Of a DNA stretch of 14,769 nucleotides, positions 7,017 to 14,769 are shown piece by piece (position 1 is the first letter of the stretch; the number at the start of each line of letters is the position of its first letter). The DNA is from Caldilineaceae bacterium (GTDB lineage Bacteria > Chloroflexota > Anaerolineae > Caldilineales > Caldilineaceae). The stretch lies in NCBI GenBank assembly GCA_012032975.1, contig JAAUPU010000009.1, forward strand, positions 1-14,769, in the 5' to 3' direction. Position numbers and translations under genes: made by a program. The notes under the pieces were generated by a model. The model was not told the DNA's origin. It made no database searches and was given only the letters and a program-made list of their open reading frames with translations.

Positions 7017-8327
7017 TTATTCATCCCCCCATGCATCTGTCGTCTCGGCCTTGTTTTGGGCAAATTCAGGGGCAGCCAAGAGACGGCTGCGGCTCTCCAA
7101 CTCTTCCAGAATCGACTCTGGGCCGGCATTGTCCAGCGCCAGCGTCTTGATGTTGAGCACGAGTTTGGCCCATGCTTCGCTCTGGCCGCGGAAGCGCGCA
7201 TCTCGTTCCAATAGTTCGGTGACGATCTGCTCCTCCAGCACGCGTCGGTTGACACCCTCTTCGATGTCGATGGCGAAGTCAGAGGAGTGGGTGAGGTTGC
7301 GCACCAGTGCGATCAGCGGGTTGAATGCGTCGGTGATGATCTCCTCCAGCGCATCCACATCCAGCGCGCTGCGCTCGAAGGGCAGCACGCCGGTGAGCTG
7401 TAGTTCGACGACTGGGCGTTCCAACTCCAGCGTGGTCGGGCCGCCGTGCTGCGCCGTCGCGACAGTGGTCGTTCAGTGCTTCTGGCGAAGTGTGTAGATC
7501 GCTCTTGATGCGTATGCGCACAAAAGGGCGCCGTTTGTTTGTGCCCAGTGTGGCCGTGTGTTTGTCGTTGCCGTTCTCGGTGTCTACTTCAACGAGATAA
7601 TAGCCGCGTTCCGGCCAGCTTGCCTCCATGGTCGAGCAGGTTTCGAGGCTGCCAGGATTGAAGATCCAGTTCTCTTGGGTAAAGGGTTGATGGACATGAC
7701 CAAGCGCCAGGTAATCGATGTGCGGCTGCAAGAGCGACCATTGGCGATAGCTGACCCCGCCAGCCTCTTCGGCCAGCACGCCTTCCACACCGGCGTGGGC
7801 CATGAAGATCGTGTACTCGACGCCAGCGCTTTGGCTGCGGGCCAATGCTTGGGCATAGCTTCGATGGCGCGGGGCGTGGCCGAACCCAGATACCTCATGC
7901 CATAAACGCGCAGCCCCGGCTTGGGTTCGTAGTATGCGCCCTTGCGGTTGGCATAGGGCTTTAGCTCGATCGCGCCATTCGTGAAGTCGCCGTTGAGCAG
8001 GAAAAGCAGTTGGCGTTGCGCCAGAAACTCCATCCAGCCGATCACGTCGTGGTAGTAAGCGTGTTCGTGGTTGCCTTCCACCGCCAGGCAAGGGATGCCC
8101 GCCTTTTGCAGCCGCTCCAATCCAGAGATGGCCTGGTTGAGGGTGAGCGCGTCGATCGAGCGTTTGTGAAAGAGATCGCCGGCCAGGACAACGAAGTCGA
8201 CCTGTTTGGCGACCGCCGTTTCAATGACATTTAGAAATGCACGGGCGAAGTCGTTGTACCGATCACTGTTGCCATATTGTTTGTAGCCCAGATGGCAGTC
8301 GGCAAAGTGGAGGAAGCGAGCTTTCAT
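7017..8327 (-). CDS. sbcD: SbcD/Mre11-type exonuclease subunit (two frame breaks)
   Basis: Calcineurin-like phosphoesterase nuclease partner of SbcC, about 436 residues when reconstructed. Metallophosphoesterase motifs in order: FADCHLG near the N-terminus, VLAGDLFHK, VEGNHEH, then after the first break FMAHAGVEG and YLALGHVHQP, followed by FNPGSLETCS. The C-terminal capping/SbcC-binding region continues to LLAAPEFAQNKAETTDAWGDE. Break 1 near 7858 behaves as a one-base deletion (...PRAIEA then YAQALARSQSAGVEY). Break 2 near 7470 behaves as a one-base insertion (...SPEALN then TTVATAQHGG). The ATG at 8327 has only a weak Shine-Dalgarno. It lies 81 bases after the GNAT gene and 2 bases before sbcC, in the same direction, so co-transcription with the upstream genes is plausible. 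Confidence 0.92.
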
Positions 8328-8408
8328 GGCCTGTGGACCTGTCGTTGAGAGGGGTTGGATCGGTAGAGCGCGAGAGGCGGGCCGAAAGAGAGGCGGAGCT
8401 CCGGTGGA

Positions 8409-9422
8409 TTACTCGGCGATCTGATAGCGCATCGTCATCAATGTGGTCAGTGACTGGAAGCCATGCGCCCGAAATGCGTTCAGACCCGCTTCGTGGTGGG
8501 TGCTCAACTTGACGCTGACTGGCCACCGAGGATACTCGTTCAGCGTTGCCAGAATCCACTGGACCATCTGTTCTTCATACTGACCGTAGTTTTGCGGTCG
8601 GACCCACAGTTCGACTTCGTGATCTTCTCGCCACTTCTGTGCGGTCAAAATCAGCGCCGCCTCGAAGCGTCGCGCCGACTGAATGCAGCGCCGATAGACT
8701 GTCCGCCGCCCCATGGACCGCCAGAGCCATTCGCCAAATTGCTGTTCGACCGGAGTCTGGAATTCGCTTCGTCGAATGGGCCGCCACCACTGCGCGTGGT
8801 CGTTGTGTTGGTTGATGGCCAATTCGTAGAGCGGCTGCCAATTGCCAGAGGCGAAGGAACGAAAATTTGGCATCGGCGTTGGGAAAGGCGCGGCCTGCGG
8901 CGCTCGATCGAGGCGAAGGGAAGTCGTCCCGACGATGTCTTCAAAGCCAAGTCTCTCGTAAAGCCTGCGCGCCACGTCATTCTGAGTGTAGACCTGGAGC
9001 ACCGCCCATCGACCGTGGGAAGCCCGCACATGCTCCAGCGCGCGCTCCATCAAACGCCGCGCAATGCCCCGCCCTCGATACGCGGGCGCGACCGCGACAT
9101 TGGCGATCTGCCAGCGATTGCCATATTGGTCTCCACGCTGGACCGTGACGTTGCCTATGACATGGCCATCCTCTACCCAGACAAAGCCGCTGAAGACATC
9201 ATCGAACTCGCCCGTGCTGCGATTGAGCAGTTTGAGCAGTCCGCTGATATGGCTCATGATGCGCATTTCGCGCAGCGCGGCTTGCCCTCGTTGGTCAAGT
9301 TCGTTGGTGAAGGCGTCGGCGATCAGCTCGGCTACCGGGCGCAGATCCTGGCCAATGTCGAAGGCGCGGATTCCATAGTCAACATGTTGCACATGACCTG
9401 TTGCCGCATTGATGGCCGTCAT
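8409..9422 (-). CDS. GNAT-family N-acetyltransferase with two tandem GNAT-like domains
   Basis: An intact 337-residue protein. Domain 1 (about 15-172) carries the acetyl-CoA-binding motif A VAPAYRGRGIARRLM (111-125) and motif B NDVARRLYERLGFE (148-161). Domain 2 (about 180-337) is a degenerate second GNAT fold: it ends with AGLNAFRAHGFQSLTTLMTMRY, which is the motif-B-like end, but no clear R/Q-x-x-G-x-G/A acetyl-CoA loop is seen. The second lobe may be structural or substrate-binding. Acceptor unknown. The start is supported by AGGGGGAG shortly upstream of the ATG. It is placed 77 bases after grpE and 81 bases before sbcD, on the same strand. In many genomes dnaK occupies the position after grpE; here it is this enzyme. 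Confidence 0.85.
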   Translation of the reverse strand: MTAINAATGHVQHVDYGIRAFDIGQDLRPVAELIADAFTNELDQRGQAALREMRIMSHISGLLKLLNRSTGEFDDVFSGFVWVEDGHVIGNVTVQRGDQYGNRWQIANVAVAPAYRGRGIARRLMERALEHVRASHGRWAVLQVYTQNDVARRLYERLGFEDIVGTTSLRLDRAPQAAPFPTPMPNFRSFASGNWQPLYELAINQHNDHAQWWRPIRRSEFQTPVEQQFGEWLWRSMGRRTVYRRCIQSARRFEAALILTAQKWREDHEVELWVRPQNYGQYEEQMVQWILATLNEYPRWPVSVKLSTHHEAGLNAFRAHGFQSLTTLMTMRYQIAE

Positions 9423-9440
9423 ATCTCCCCCTCGGTGCTA

Positions 9441-9469
9441 GAACCGGCGCACGGCTCACGCGCGGGTTC
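9441..9469. other. Imperfect hairpin between grpE and the GNAT gene
   Basis: Arms GAACCGGCGC (9441-9450) and GCGCGGGTTC (9460-9469) pair in 9 of 10 positions around a 9-base loop. No T-run follows on the minus strand, so it is not a classical terminator. It may be an RNA processing or stability element, or a partial terminator, in the hrcA-grpE transcript. Confidence 0.4.
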
Positions 9470-9499
9470 CTGACAAACAATTGTGTCTGGAAATGCTGC

Positions 9500-10156
9500 C
9501 TACATGGCGACCCGCACCAGCGCAGGGCGCAACACGCGGCCCTTGTACTCATAGCCAACCCGCAGCGTCTCGATGATGTGGCCGCTCTCGACGTCGTCAT
9601 TGGGCTCGCTGGAGATGGCCTCGTGCCGGGCAGGGTCAAACTCACCGCCTGCTTCAACTGTCGTCAATCCCTGTTCTTCGAGCAAGCTCAGCATCTTCTT
9701 GTGGATCTGGCTGAATCCGTCCACCCATGCAACCTGTGTTGCTTCATCGGCAGAGATTGTCGCCTCGTCCGCATTGGCAAGCTCTGGCGGGATATTGCGG
9801 AATGCCAGATCAAAGTCATCCAGGATCGGCAAAAGGCGCTGGATCAGATGTGCGCCCGCTCGTTCGATCTGGTCCGACAGCTGTTTTTCCTGGCGCTTGC
9901 GGCTATTCTGAAATTCGGCCGCGGTGCGCTGCATCCGGTCGTTGGCCTCATCGACCTTGGCCTGAGCCGCGATCAACTCTGTTTGCAAGGCTAGAATAAT
10001 TGCCTGCGGCTCTTCCGTGATCTCATCCGTTTCGTCCGCGCCATCTCCGTTCGCCAAGATCGGATCGGCGCCCTCTTCTTCGAACTGTCCGTCTGCGGCG
10101 AGATTCTCTTGCGCGGTCGCTTCCAGCGTTTCTTCGCTATTTTTTGTTTCAGACAT
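9500..10156 (-). CDS. grpE: Nucleotide exchange factor GrpE
   Basis: Co-chaperone that releases ADP from DnaK; cytosolic. An intact 218-residue protein from the ATG at 10156 (MSETKNSEETLEA). I prefer this over an in-frame upstream start because AGGTGA lies about 9 bases ahead and the N-terminus is then the usual acidic disordered tail. The tail (1-50) is rich in E and D; the long dimerisation helix spans about 53-105; the four-helix region contains LLPILDDFDLAFRN (108-121). The C-terminal beta-domain has the family signature around EAGGEFDPARHEAI (168-181), SGHIIETLRVGYEYKGRVLR (191-210) and PALVRV. A short internal repeat ADEATISADEAT (129-140) is unusual. It lies 115 bases after hrcA in the CIRCE-controlled unit. 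Confidence 0.96.
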   Translation of the reverse strand: MSETKNSEETLEATAQENLAADGQFEEEGADPILANGDGADETDEITEEPQAIILALQTELIAAQAKVDEANDRMQRTAAEFQNSRKRQEKQLSDQIERAGAHLIQRLLPILDDFDLAFRNIPPELANADEATISADEATQVAWVDGFSQIHKKMLSLLEEQGLTTVEAGGEFDPARHEAISSEPNDDVESGHIIETLRVGYEYKGRVLRPALVRVAM

Positions 10157-10222
10157 CCTATTGTCACCTATTTTCGCCCACCGATTGAAGGGAGGGCTGT
10201 TTGTTATGTTTGCTTCACCCCA

Positions 10223-10240
10223 GGCTGTCAGGGGACAGCC
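10223..10240. other. Hairpin between hrcA and grpE
   Basis: Perfect 7-base arms GGCTGTC (10223-10229) and GACAGCC (10234-10240) with a 4-base loop, in the 115-base gap between hrcA and grpE. No T-run on either side. Possibly an mRNA stability or attenuation element; function inferred only from position. Confidence 0.35.
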
Positions 10241-10271
10241 CAGGAGTACCAATAGAGTTTGTGGACGATCC

Positions 10272-11316
10272 TTACGGACCGTAAATCTCTTCGACCATCT
10301 CGCTCATCAACGCCGCGACAAAGCGAACCGCGCTGATCGTGCGTCCATAGGACATGCGCAGAGGGCCAATCACACCGAGGACGCCGGTGGCGTGGTCAAG
10401 AACACCGTAGCGACTCAGCACCAGGCTGACATCCTCCAACTCGCTGAAGCGCCCCTCGCCTGCGATCAGGACATGGATGTCGCCATCCAGGGAGATCGTG
10501 TTGCCTACTTCGTCGACCAATTGGTCGAGCAGCGCACGCTCCTCGAAGAACCTGGACAATCTTACGCACGTTGTTGCCGGCGGCAAATTCGGGCGCTTCG
10601 AGCACCTGCACCAGTCCATCCCGATAGATTTGACGACCGGCACGCGCATCGACACTCTGCATCACCTCGCCGACCAGGGCTGCGATCTGCTTGGCAAAGG
10701 GTGTCAACGCCAGCGTCTTCTTGGGGATCGCCTGGGTTGTGACGCCGATCAGCGCGTCGTTGAGCTCGTTGCTGATCTGGCTAAGCTCGTTCTGGTCCAG
10801 AGGTTGTTCCAAATCGAGCAACTGTTGCTTGACGATCCCGGTCTGTAGGACGATCACCATCAGCACCTTGGAGCCGTGGATAGCAACCATCTCCATGTGC
10901 TTGTAGCGGCTTTCGGCAGAGCGAGGGGCCGTGGCCAGCGCGGCGCTTTGTGAAGCCTGGGCAAGCACCGATGTACTCATGCGCAGCCATTGGTCTAACT
11001 CTTGTCGCGCCCGGCCAAAGCGGACGCGGATCATGCGTCGCTCTGCCGATGGCAATTCGGCATCCGCGACCAGGTGGTGGACGTAATAGCGGTAGCCTGC
11101 ATCGGTCGGAATGCGCCCAGCACTCGTGTGGGGGTGCGTCAGCAGTCCTTCGCGCTCCAGCGCTGCCAGGTCGTTGCGGATGGTGGCTGGGCTGACGCCC
11201 AGTTCGGCATAGCCGGCGATGCTCGTGCTGCTAACAGGTTGAGCGGTCTGTACATATTCCTGAATGACAATACGCAGAATCTGCTTGCGTCGTTCGGTTA
11301 GAATTTCTCCCGACAT
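10272..11316 (-). CDS. hrcA: Heat-inducible transcription repressor HrcA (one frame break)
   Basis: Repressor that binds CIRCE operators and is kept active by the GroE chaperonin. About 347 residues when read across one break. N-terminal winged helix (about 5-75): LTERRKQILRIVIQEYVQTA, then LGVSPATIRNDLAALEREGL and the wing THPHTSAGRIPTDAGYRYYV. A GAF-like core and the dimerisation region follow. The first frame runs to about 10546 (AGNNVRKIVQVL) and the protein resumes one base later as EERALLDQLVDEVGNTISL, ending with GVIGPLRMSYGRTIS and MVEEIYGP; a one-base insertion near 10545 explains it. Only a very weak Shine-Dalgarno precedes the ATG at 11316. A perfect CIRCE (11498-11524) and sigma70-like promoter lie upstream, so hrcA is probably autoregulated. 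Confidence 0.95.
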
Positions 11317-11329
11317 AAAGGTGAATCCA

Positions 11330-11476
11330 TTATCCGTTGCTGCGAAATTTGATCTTGATCCAGTCGCTCAACAGAGAACACGTTGAGATCGGAGAGTGCG
11401 CGACTGGCAATCCACCGCCCTGGCCCGCCTCAAGTTTCTCAATCTCCGGCCTTTTCAGGCCTGCCAGGTCGTCCAA
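11330..11476 (-). CDS. Possible short upstream reading frame in the hrcA leader
   Basis: On the minus strand the frame is open from just after a TGA at about 11489-11491 to a TAA at 11332-11330, 13 bases before the hrcA ATG. From TTG (11476-11474) it would encode 48 residues beginning LDDLAGLKRPEIEKLEAGQG after the initiator. The first half looks coding-like (charged, helix-like); the second half does not resemble anything known. No Shine-Dalgarno or ATG supports it. It could be a leader peptide coupled to hrcA, which itself lacks a good ribosome binding site, or chance. Confidence 0.2.
   Translation of the reverse strand: MDDLAGLKRPEIEKLEAGQGGGLPVAHSPISTCSLLSDWIKIKFRSNG
11419..11468 (-). 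promoter_or_regulatory. Structured leader RNA of hrcA with GAAA-capped hairpin
   Basis: In the transcript the sequence GGCCT-GAAA-AGGCC (11461-11448) forms a perfect 5-pair stem with a GNRA-type GAAA loop. It is enclosed by a 6-pair stem between GCCAGG at plus-strand 11463-11468 and CCTGGC at 11419-11424. It lies about 60 bases downstream of the predicted start and 100 bases before hrcA. It may tune translation of hrcA; no known riboswitch class is recognised. Confidence 0.3.
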
Positions 11477-11497
11477 CAGGCGTTTCGGTCAACGCAA

Positions 11498-11524
11498 TTA
11501 GCACTCTGCCGTCCAGAGTGCTAA
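11498..11524 (-). promoter_or_regulatory. CIRCE operator (HrcA binding site)
   Basis: Perfect match to the CIRCE consensus: TTAGCACTC (11498-11506), a 9-base spacer, GAGTGCTAA (11516-11524). It begins just downstream of the predicted transcription start of the minus-strand hrcA promoter, the standard position for roadblock or promoter occlusion by HrcA. It is the site through which hrcA, grpE and anything co-transcribed respond to heat and misfolded protein. Confidence 0.97.
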
Positions 11525-11532
11525 TTCTCGCC

Positions 11533-11561
11533 ACTATAACATTGGCGAACATACGTGTCAA
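11533..11561 (-). promoter_or_regulatory. Sigma70-type promoter of hrcA-grpE
   Basis: On the minus strand TTGACA (11561-11556), exactly 17 bases, then TATAGT (11538-11533). Start of transcription is expected at about 11526, touching the CIRCE element. A further inverted repeat TCGCCA (11528-11533) / TGGCGA (11543-11548) surrounds the -10 box and might bind a second regulator. The promoter begins 30 bases after the end of the upstream sugar transferase gene. Confidence 0.85.
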
Positions 11562-11591
11562 AACAACGCCAATTCGTCGGCTCAGCCAACG

Positions 11592-13054
11592 TTAATATGC
11601 GTTCTGATTGATGCCCAAAATGGTCTGGACAGTCGTCCGAATGATGATCTTGAAATCGAGGGCCAGCGACCAATTTTCGATATACCAGAGATCGTATTTG
11701 GTGCGTTCGGCGATCGACGTATCCCCGCGCAGACCATTCACCTGCGCCCAGCCGGTGATGCCTGCCTTCTCGCGATGGCGGTCCATATAGCGCGGGATGC
11801 TTTGGCGGAACTGTTCGACATAGACAGGCGCTCGGGCCGAGGGCCGACCAGACTCATATCGCCCACGATCACGTTGATCAGTTGGGGCAATTCGTCGATG
11901 TTAAAGCGACGCATAATCGCGCCCAGCTTGGTCCGCCGAGGATCGTCCTCGCTGGTCCAGCCGGGACCGCCCACTTCAGCATCCAGCCGCATCGAGCGAA
12001 ACTTGATGATCTTGAACGGCCGCGCATCCAGCCCCATCCGCTCTTGAATATAGAAGACTGGACCGGGGCTGTCCAGCTTGATCAGCACGGCAGCCAGGAG
12101 CAGAAACGGGCTGGTCAACACCAGCACGATCGCGCTGACCACGATGTCCATCCCACGCTTGAGCGTTAGCTTCCAGCCTTGCAGCGCAACATCGCGGATC
12201 GTCAGCAGCGGCAGACCGCCCAGATCGCCAATGCCCACTTCGCTGGCCATGATCTGGAAGACATCCGGGAAGACGCGGATGCCAACCTTTTCGCGCTCGC
12301 AGAGACTGATGATGCCGACCAGATCTTGATGACTGCTCTCTGGCAGGCCGATGATCACTTCGTCGATGCCATATTTTTCGATGATCCACGGGATGTCGGC
12401 CAAATTTCCCAGGATGGGCACACCCAAGATCGAGCGCTGGTCGCTGTTGTTGTCCACGACGCCCATCACTTGATAGCCTAACTTTGGGCTGCTGACGATC
12501 TTCTGCAGGAGCATTCTGCCGACCTCGCCGCCGCCGACCATCAACACCCGGTCGTCACCGATCCCCTTGGATTGGGCCTGCCACTGGATCTGCGCATGAA
12601 AGGTGCGCGCCACCGTGATCAGCCCGATGTTGATGGCCATGGCATAGAGGATGAACGGGCGGTGGTAGTCGAAATCGCGCAGACCCAAGGTCAGAAGCGC
12701 CACTGTGATCAGCGTGGCAAAGAGGTTGTAGACGATAATCCTGAATATCTCGTCCAAATGGCTGACGGGGCGGCGGCGCTGATACATGCGCCGTGTGAAA
12801 AAGATCGTAATCAGTACAGCCGAATAGACAATGGGCAGCGGCAGGAATTCACGGAAGGGCCCGACGACGACATCGGGATTGCGCACCAACAGTCGGTAGG
12901 AGAAATAGAAGGAGAGCCATGTACAGCCGAGATCGAGCGCGGCCAGCGCCAACACAAACAGCAACTGCGCCCGCTTCATCAACACAGGTCGATGGGCGCG
13001 TCTCTGTGGATAGTCGTCGTAGGGCACTTCAGAGAGGCTCTGCTGCATTTCCAT
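11592..13054 (-). CDS. Undecaprenyl-phosphate sugar-1-phosphate transferase, WbaP/WcaJ type (one frame break)
   Basis: Polyprenyl glycosylphosphotransferase that moves a hexose-1-phosphate from a UDP-sugar to undecaprenyl phosphate at the membrane, the first step of exopolysaccharide or O-antigen units. About 487 residues when reconstructed. Four N-terminal helices at about 29-53, 72-87, 106-126 and 133-150; a CoA-binding/Rossmann-like domain with VGGGEVGR (173-180); then the catalytic bacterial sugar transferase domain from KRGMDI (299-304) with a reentrant helix (304-326), GPVFYIQERMG, FKIIKFRSM, NIDELPQL (385-392) and DMSLVGPRPE (399-408). Near 11829 one base is missing; the domain continues as PVYVEQFRQSIPRY, KAGITGWAQVNGLRG and ends NQNAY. 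The sugar (glucose or galactose) cannot be told. It follows the glycosyltransferase by 30 bases. Confidence 0.92.
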
Positions 13055-13084
13055 GATGGGTACGGACTCGTCGAAGAACGCCGA

Positions 13085-14163
13085 TCAGCCAGAACGACCA
13101 TCGGGCGATAGCTCCGATGGTTCGTAGCCGGCATGTACCTCGGCAAGAGGTCGGGCGACCTCGGGCGTGCTGCCACCGCCATTGCTGCTTTGGCAGAAGC
13201 GCCAGAGGTGTCGGGCTACATCCATCCCACCCTTCACCGGGATGCCGAGCATGATCAGTTTGTCTAGCAACCAGTTTGTTTGGCGGCGGTAGTGTTTGCG
13301 ATAGAAGAGCCACATCGCTTCATAGAAATCAATCCGCGCTTTGCTGCTCTGGCTGCTAGCGGCTTCCTTGACGTGGGTGATCTCCACCTGTCCATTGTAC
13401 CAGACTTGCCAGCCAGCGTCTTTGATTCGTTTGGCCCAATCCAGGTCTTCGCCATACATGAGAAAGCCTCGTCGAGCAAACCTGCGTCCTCGATGGCTGC
13501 GCCACGCACCTGCATGTACGCGCCGACCACCGAGTCAACCTCGTGGACCGCGTCCTCGGGAATATAGGCCAGGTTATATTCGTTGAAACGGCGACTGTGG
13601 GGAAAAAGACGACTCAGCCCGCTCATGCGATAGAAGCTGACCTCTGGCGTAGGGAAACTGCGCCGACATGCCTTGTCCAGGCTGCCATCGGGCCGCCGCA
13701 CGCGCGGACCCGCCACGCCGATCCTGGGATGGTCGTCCATGAAAGCGGTCATGGTGGCCAACGCCTGGAGGGGGAGAACAGTGTCCGGGTTGAGCAGCAA
13801 GACATAGCGAGGAAGCGAGGGTGATTTGGGTTGCTCGCCAGGTTCGCCAAAGCCAAACCAACGTAGCGCGATGTTGTTGCCGGCGCTATAGCCCACATTG
13901 GCCGGGTTCACGATCAGATGCGCGTTGGGAAATTCAGAGCGGACCAGCTCGGGGCTGCCATCGTTGCTGGCGTTGTCCACCACGCAGACCTCCATGTTCA
14001 GGTCCAAGTGGCTGGCAAAGACCGAGCGCAGACAGTCACGTAACAGCATTGCTGTGTTGTAGCTCAAGACCACGATCGCCAGATCAACTGGCTCGTCTCT
14101 TGCTGGCTCTGTCATTGCCCCGTCTGTCTTAGATCCGTCTGTCTTTGCCCGTACATTCGGCAT
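13085..14163 (-). CDS. Family 2 glycosyltransferase, rhamnosyltransferase-like (one frame break)
   Basis: GT-A fold enzyme using a nucleotide sugar, probably acting after the neighbouring lipid-linked sugar transferase. Motifs: VDLAIVVLSYNT at the start of the fold, VVDNASNDGSPELV, NVGYSAGNNIAL, the metal/nucleotide-binding LLLNPDTVL, VAGPRVRRPDGS, VVGAYMQVRGAAI. Near 13463-13465 the frame shifts inside a T-run (coding strand TTT where TTTT would keep frame): DEAF is followed in the other frame by LMYGEDLDWAKRI, which carries the ED catalytic-base motif. It ends with a C-terminal tail rich in basic and aromatic residues (FYRKHYRRQTNW). Start unsure: 14163 (MPNVRAKTDG) is chosen, with alternatives at 14268 and 14115; none has a strong Shine-Dalgarno. 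About 358 residues from 14163. The N-terminus contains a short KTDGSKTDG repeat. Confidence 0.88.
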
Positions 14164-14406
14164 TGAATGTCCCCAAGAACTGGCCTCTGCGCTCGGCCCG
14201 GGGTGGAGGGACCAGGTGAGAAAGCCGCGCGACATCAACCGATGCGCATCCCGATAGTCAACGGCCATTCTAGCATAGCCAACTGATTCTGGTCAAAGTG
14301 ATCGGGATTTCTCGCCTGTGGTCGAGGGGTGTCGGAGGGCAATTGGATGGGTTTGGAATGGGGAGAGGATGGCAGCGTGACAAGGGGACACGGCACGCGC
14401 TGCGGG

Positions 14407-14769
14407 TCATTCCGTTATCGCGTCGTCCGTTGCGCGTTCGATCAGCCGGGATCGTTCCAGGTTTGGCAGTCTGAGTGCATAAGCGGCCGCCTGCAAGATC
14501 GCGGCTTCGGGCACGAGGCCGATCAACTCGCTGTGGTCGATGGTCGTGCCCATTTCTTGGGCCAATTTGTCTATGGTCTCCACGACTGTATGGATCGATG
14601 TCTGGTCGAGATCGACCAGGTTCAGGCTCACCTGGGCTTGCCCATCGACCAACAGGCCCAACGCTTTCACTGCGGGCAAACCACCGCTGCTGGCGCGCAC
14701 CCGGCGCGCGATCCATTTGGCGATGGCCACATCGCCGCTGTCCAGGAAGATGTTGAATGCAACCAAGAC
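14407..14769 (-). CDS. Glutamate formimidoyltransferase, C-terminal part (5' end off the right edge)
   Basis: FtcD-type formiminotransferase transfers the formimino group of N-formimino-L-glutamate to tetrahydrofolate in histidine breakdown. The 120 residues visible cover the C-terminal subdomain: VAFNIFLDSGDVAIAKWIAR, SSGGLPAVKALG, QAQVSLNLVDLDQTSIHTV and SELIGLVPEAAIL all follow the family pattern. The frame is open to the right edge. The protein ends soon after this domain, so it is a stand-alone transferase without the fused cyclodeaminase of the animal enzyme. No sign of a frame break in the visible part. The stop is 138 bases from the most upstream start of the glycosyltransferase; the two are probably unrelated functionally. 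Confidence 0.9.
   Translation of the reverse strand, partial: VLVAFNIFLDSGDVAIAKWIARRVRASSGGLPAVKALGLLVDGQAQVSLNLVDLDQTSIHTVVETIDKLAQEMGTTIDHSELIGLVPEAAILQAAAYALRLPNLERSRLIERATDDAITE

Noticed and set aside
8463..9473. A 336-codon plus-strand open frame opposite the GNAT gene
   Set aside because: It is the antisense shadow of a well-supported GNAT protein with a good ribosome binding site; its translation resembles no family.
1..14769. CRISPR array, insertion sequence or transposase
   Set aside because: No regularly spaced repeats, no transposase-like protein and no paired terminal repeats bounding a gene were seen on either strand.

Overview
The window looks like a chromosomal segment of a moderately GC-rich bacterium, most likely a member of the Chloroflexota (Anaerolineae/Caldilineae-like). 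This is an inference from family resemblance: the ParB-like 'DGHHR' protein, the two-domain GNAT, the small HicBA pair and a perfect CIRCE-controlled hrcA-grpE unit are all of kinds I associate with that phylum. No rRNA or marker gene is present to prove it. Almost every gene lies on the minus strand; the ParB-like gene (2579-3064) is the only clear plus-strand gene.

Layout, left to right. (1) 1-2521 is accessory in character: a hicB-hicA toxin-antitoxin pair (hicA runs off the left edge), a hairpin terminator, a GC-rich stretch without a recognisable gene, a five-helix membrane protein distantly like VIT1/CCC1 transporters, about 550 bases without a convincing gene, and a HepT-type toxin missing its N-terminus. 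(2) 2579-4176: a plus-strand ParB/Srx-fold protein meets tail to tail (9-base overlap) an enolase-superfamily enzyme. (3) 4308-8327: sbcD-sbcC, the Mre11/Rad50-type nuclease and ATPase, separated by 2 bases. (4) 8409-11561: a perfect sigma70-type promoter with a perfect CIRCE operator at the start site, a structured leader of about 180 bases, then hrcA, grpE and a double GNAT acetyltransferase, leading on to sbcDC. dnaK and dnaJ are not in this cluster. (5) 11592-14268: a polyprenyl-phosphate sugar-1-phosphate transferase and a family 2 glycosyltransferase, which together suggest envelope or exopolysaccharide synthesis. (6) The C-terminal part of a glutamate formimidoyltransferase enters at the right edge.

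The most striking property of the window is that six of the seven longest genes (the enolase-superfamily gene, sbcC, sbcD, hrcA, the sugar transferase and the glycosyltransferase) each need one or two single-base corrections to be read through. I count eight breaks between about 3.9 and 13.5 kb, six behaving as one-base deletions and two as one-base insertions, each with family-typical sequence resuming immediately in another frame. Because these are functionally unrelated and otherwise well-conserved genes, I interpret this as uncorrected sequencing or assembly indels, not gene decay or programmed frameshifting. The genes are therefore annotated across the breaks.

I did not find a clearly new defence or mobile system. 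The points most worth checking are the hairpin occluding the hicA start, the hrcA leader with its GAAA hairpin and short in-frame upstream reading frame, the KxR (not KxK) catalytic motif in the enolase-superfamily enzyme, and the placement of sbcDC behind a heat-shock repressor unit.
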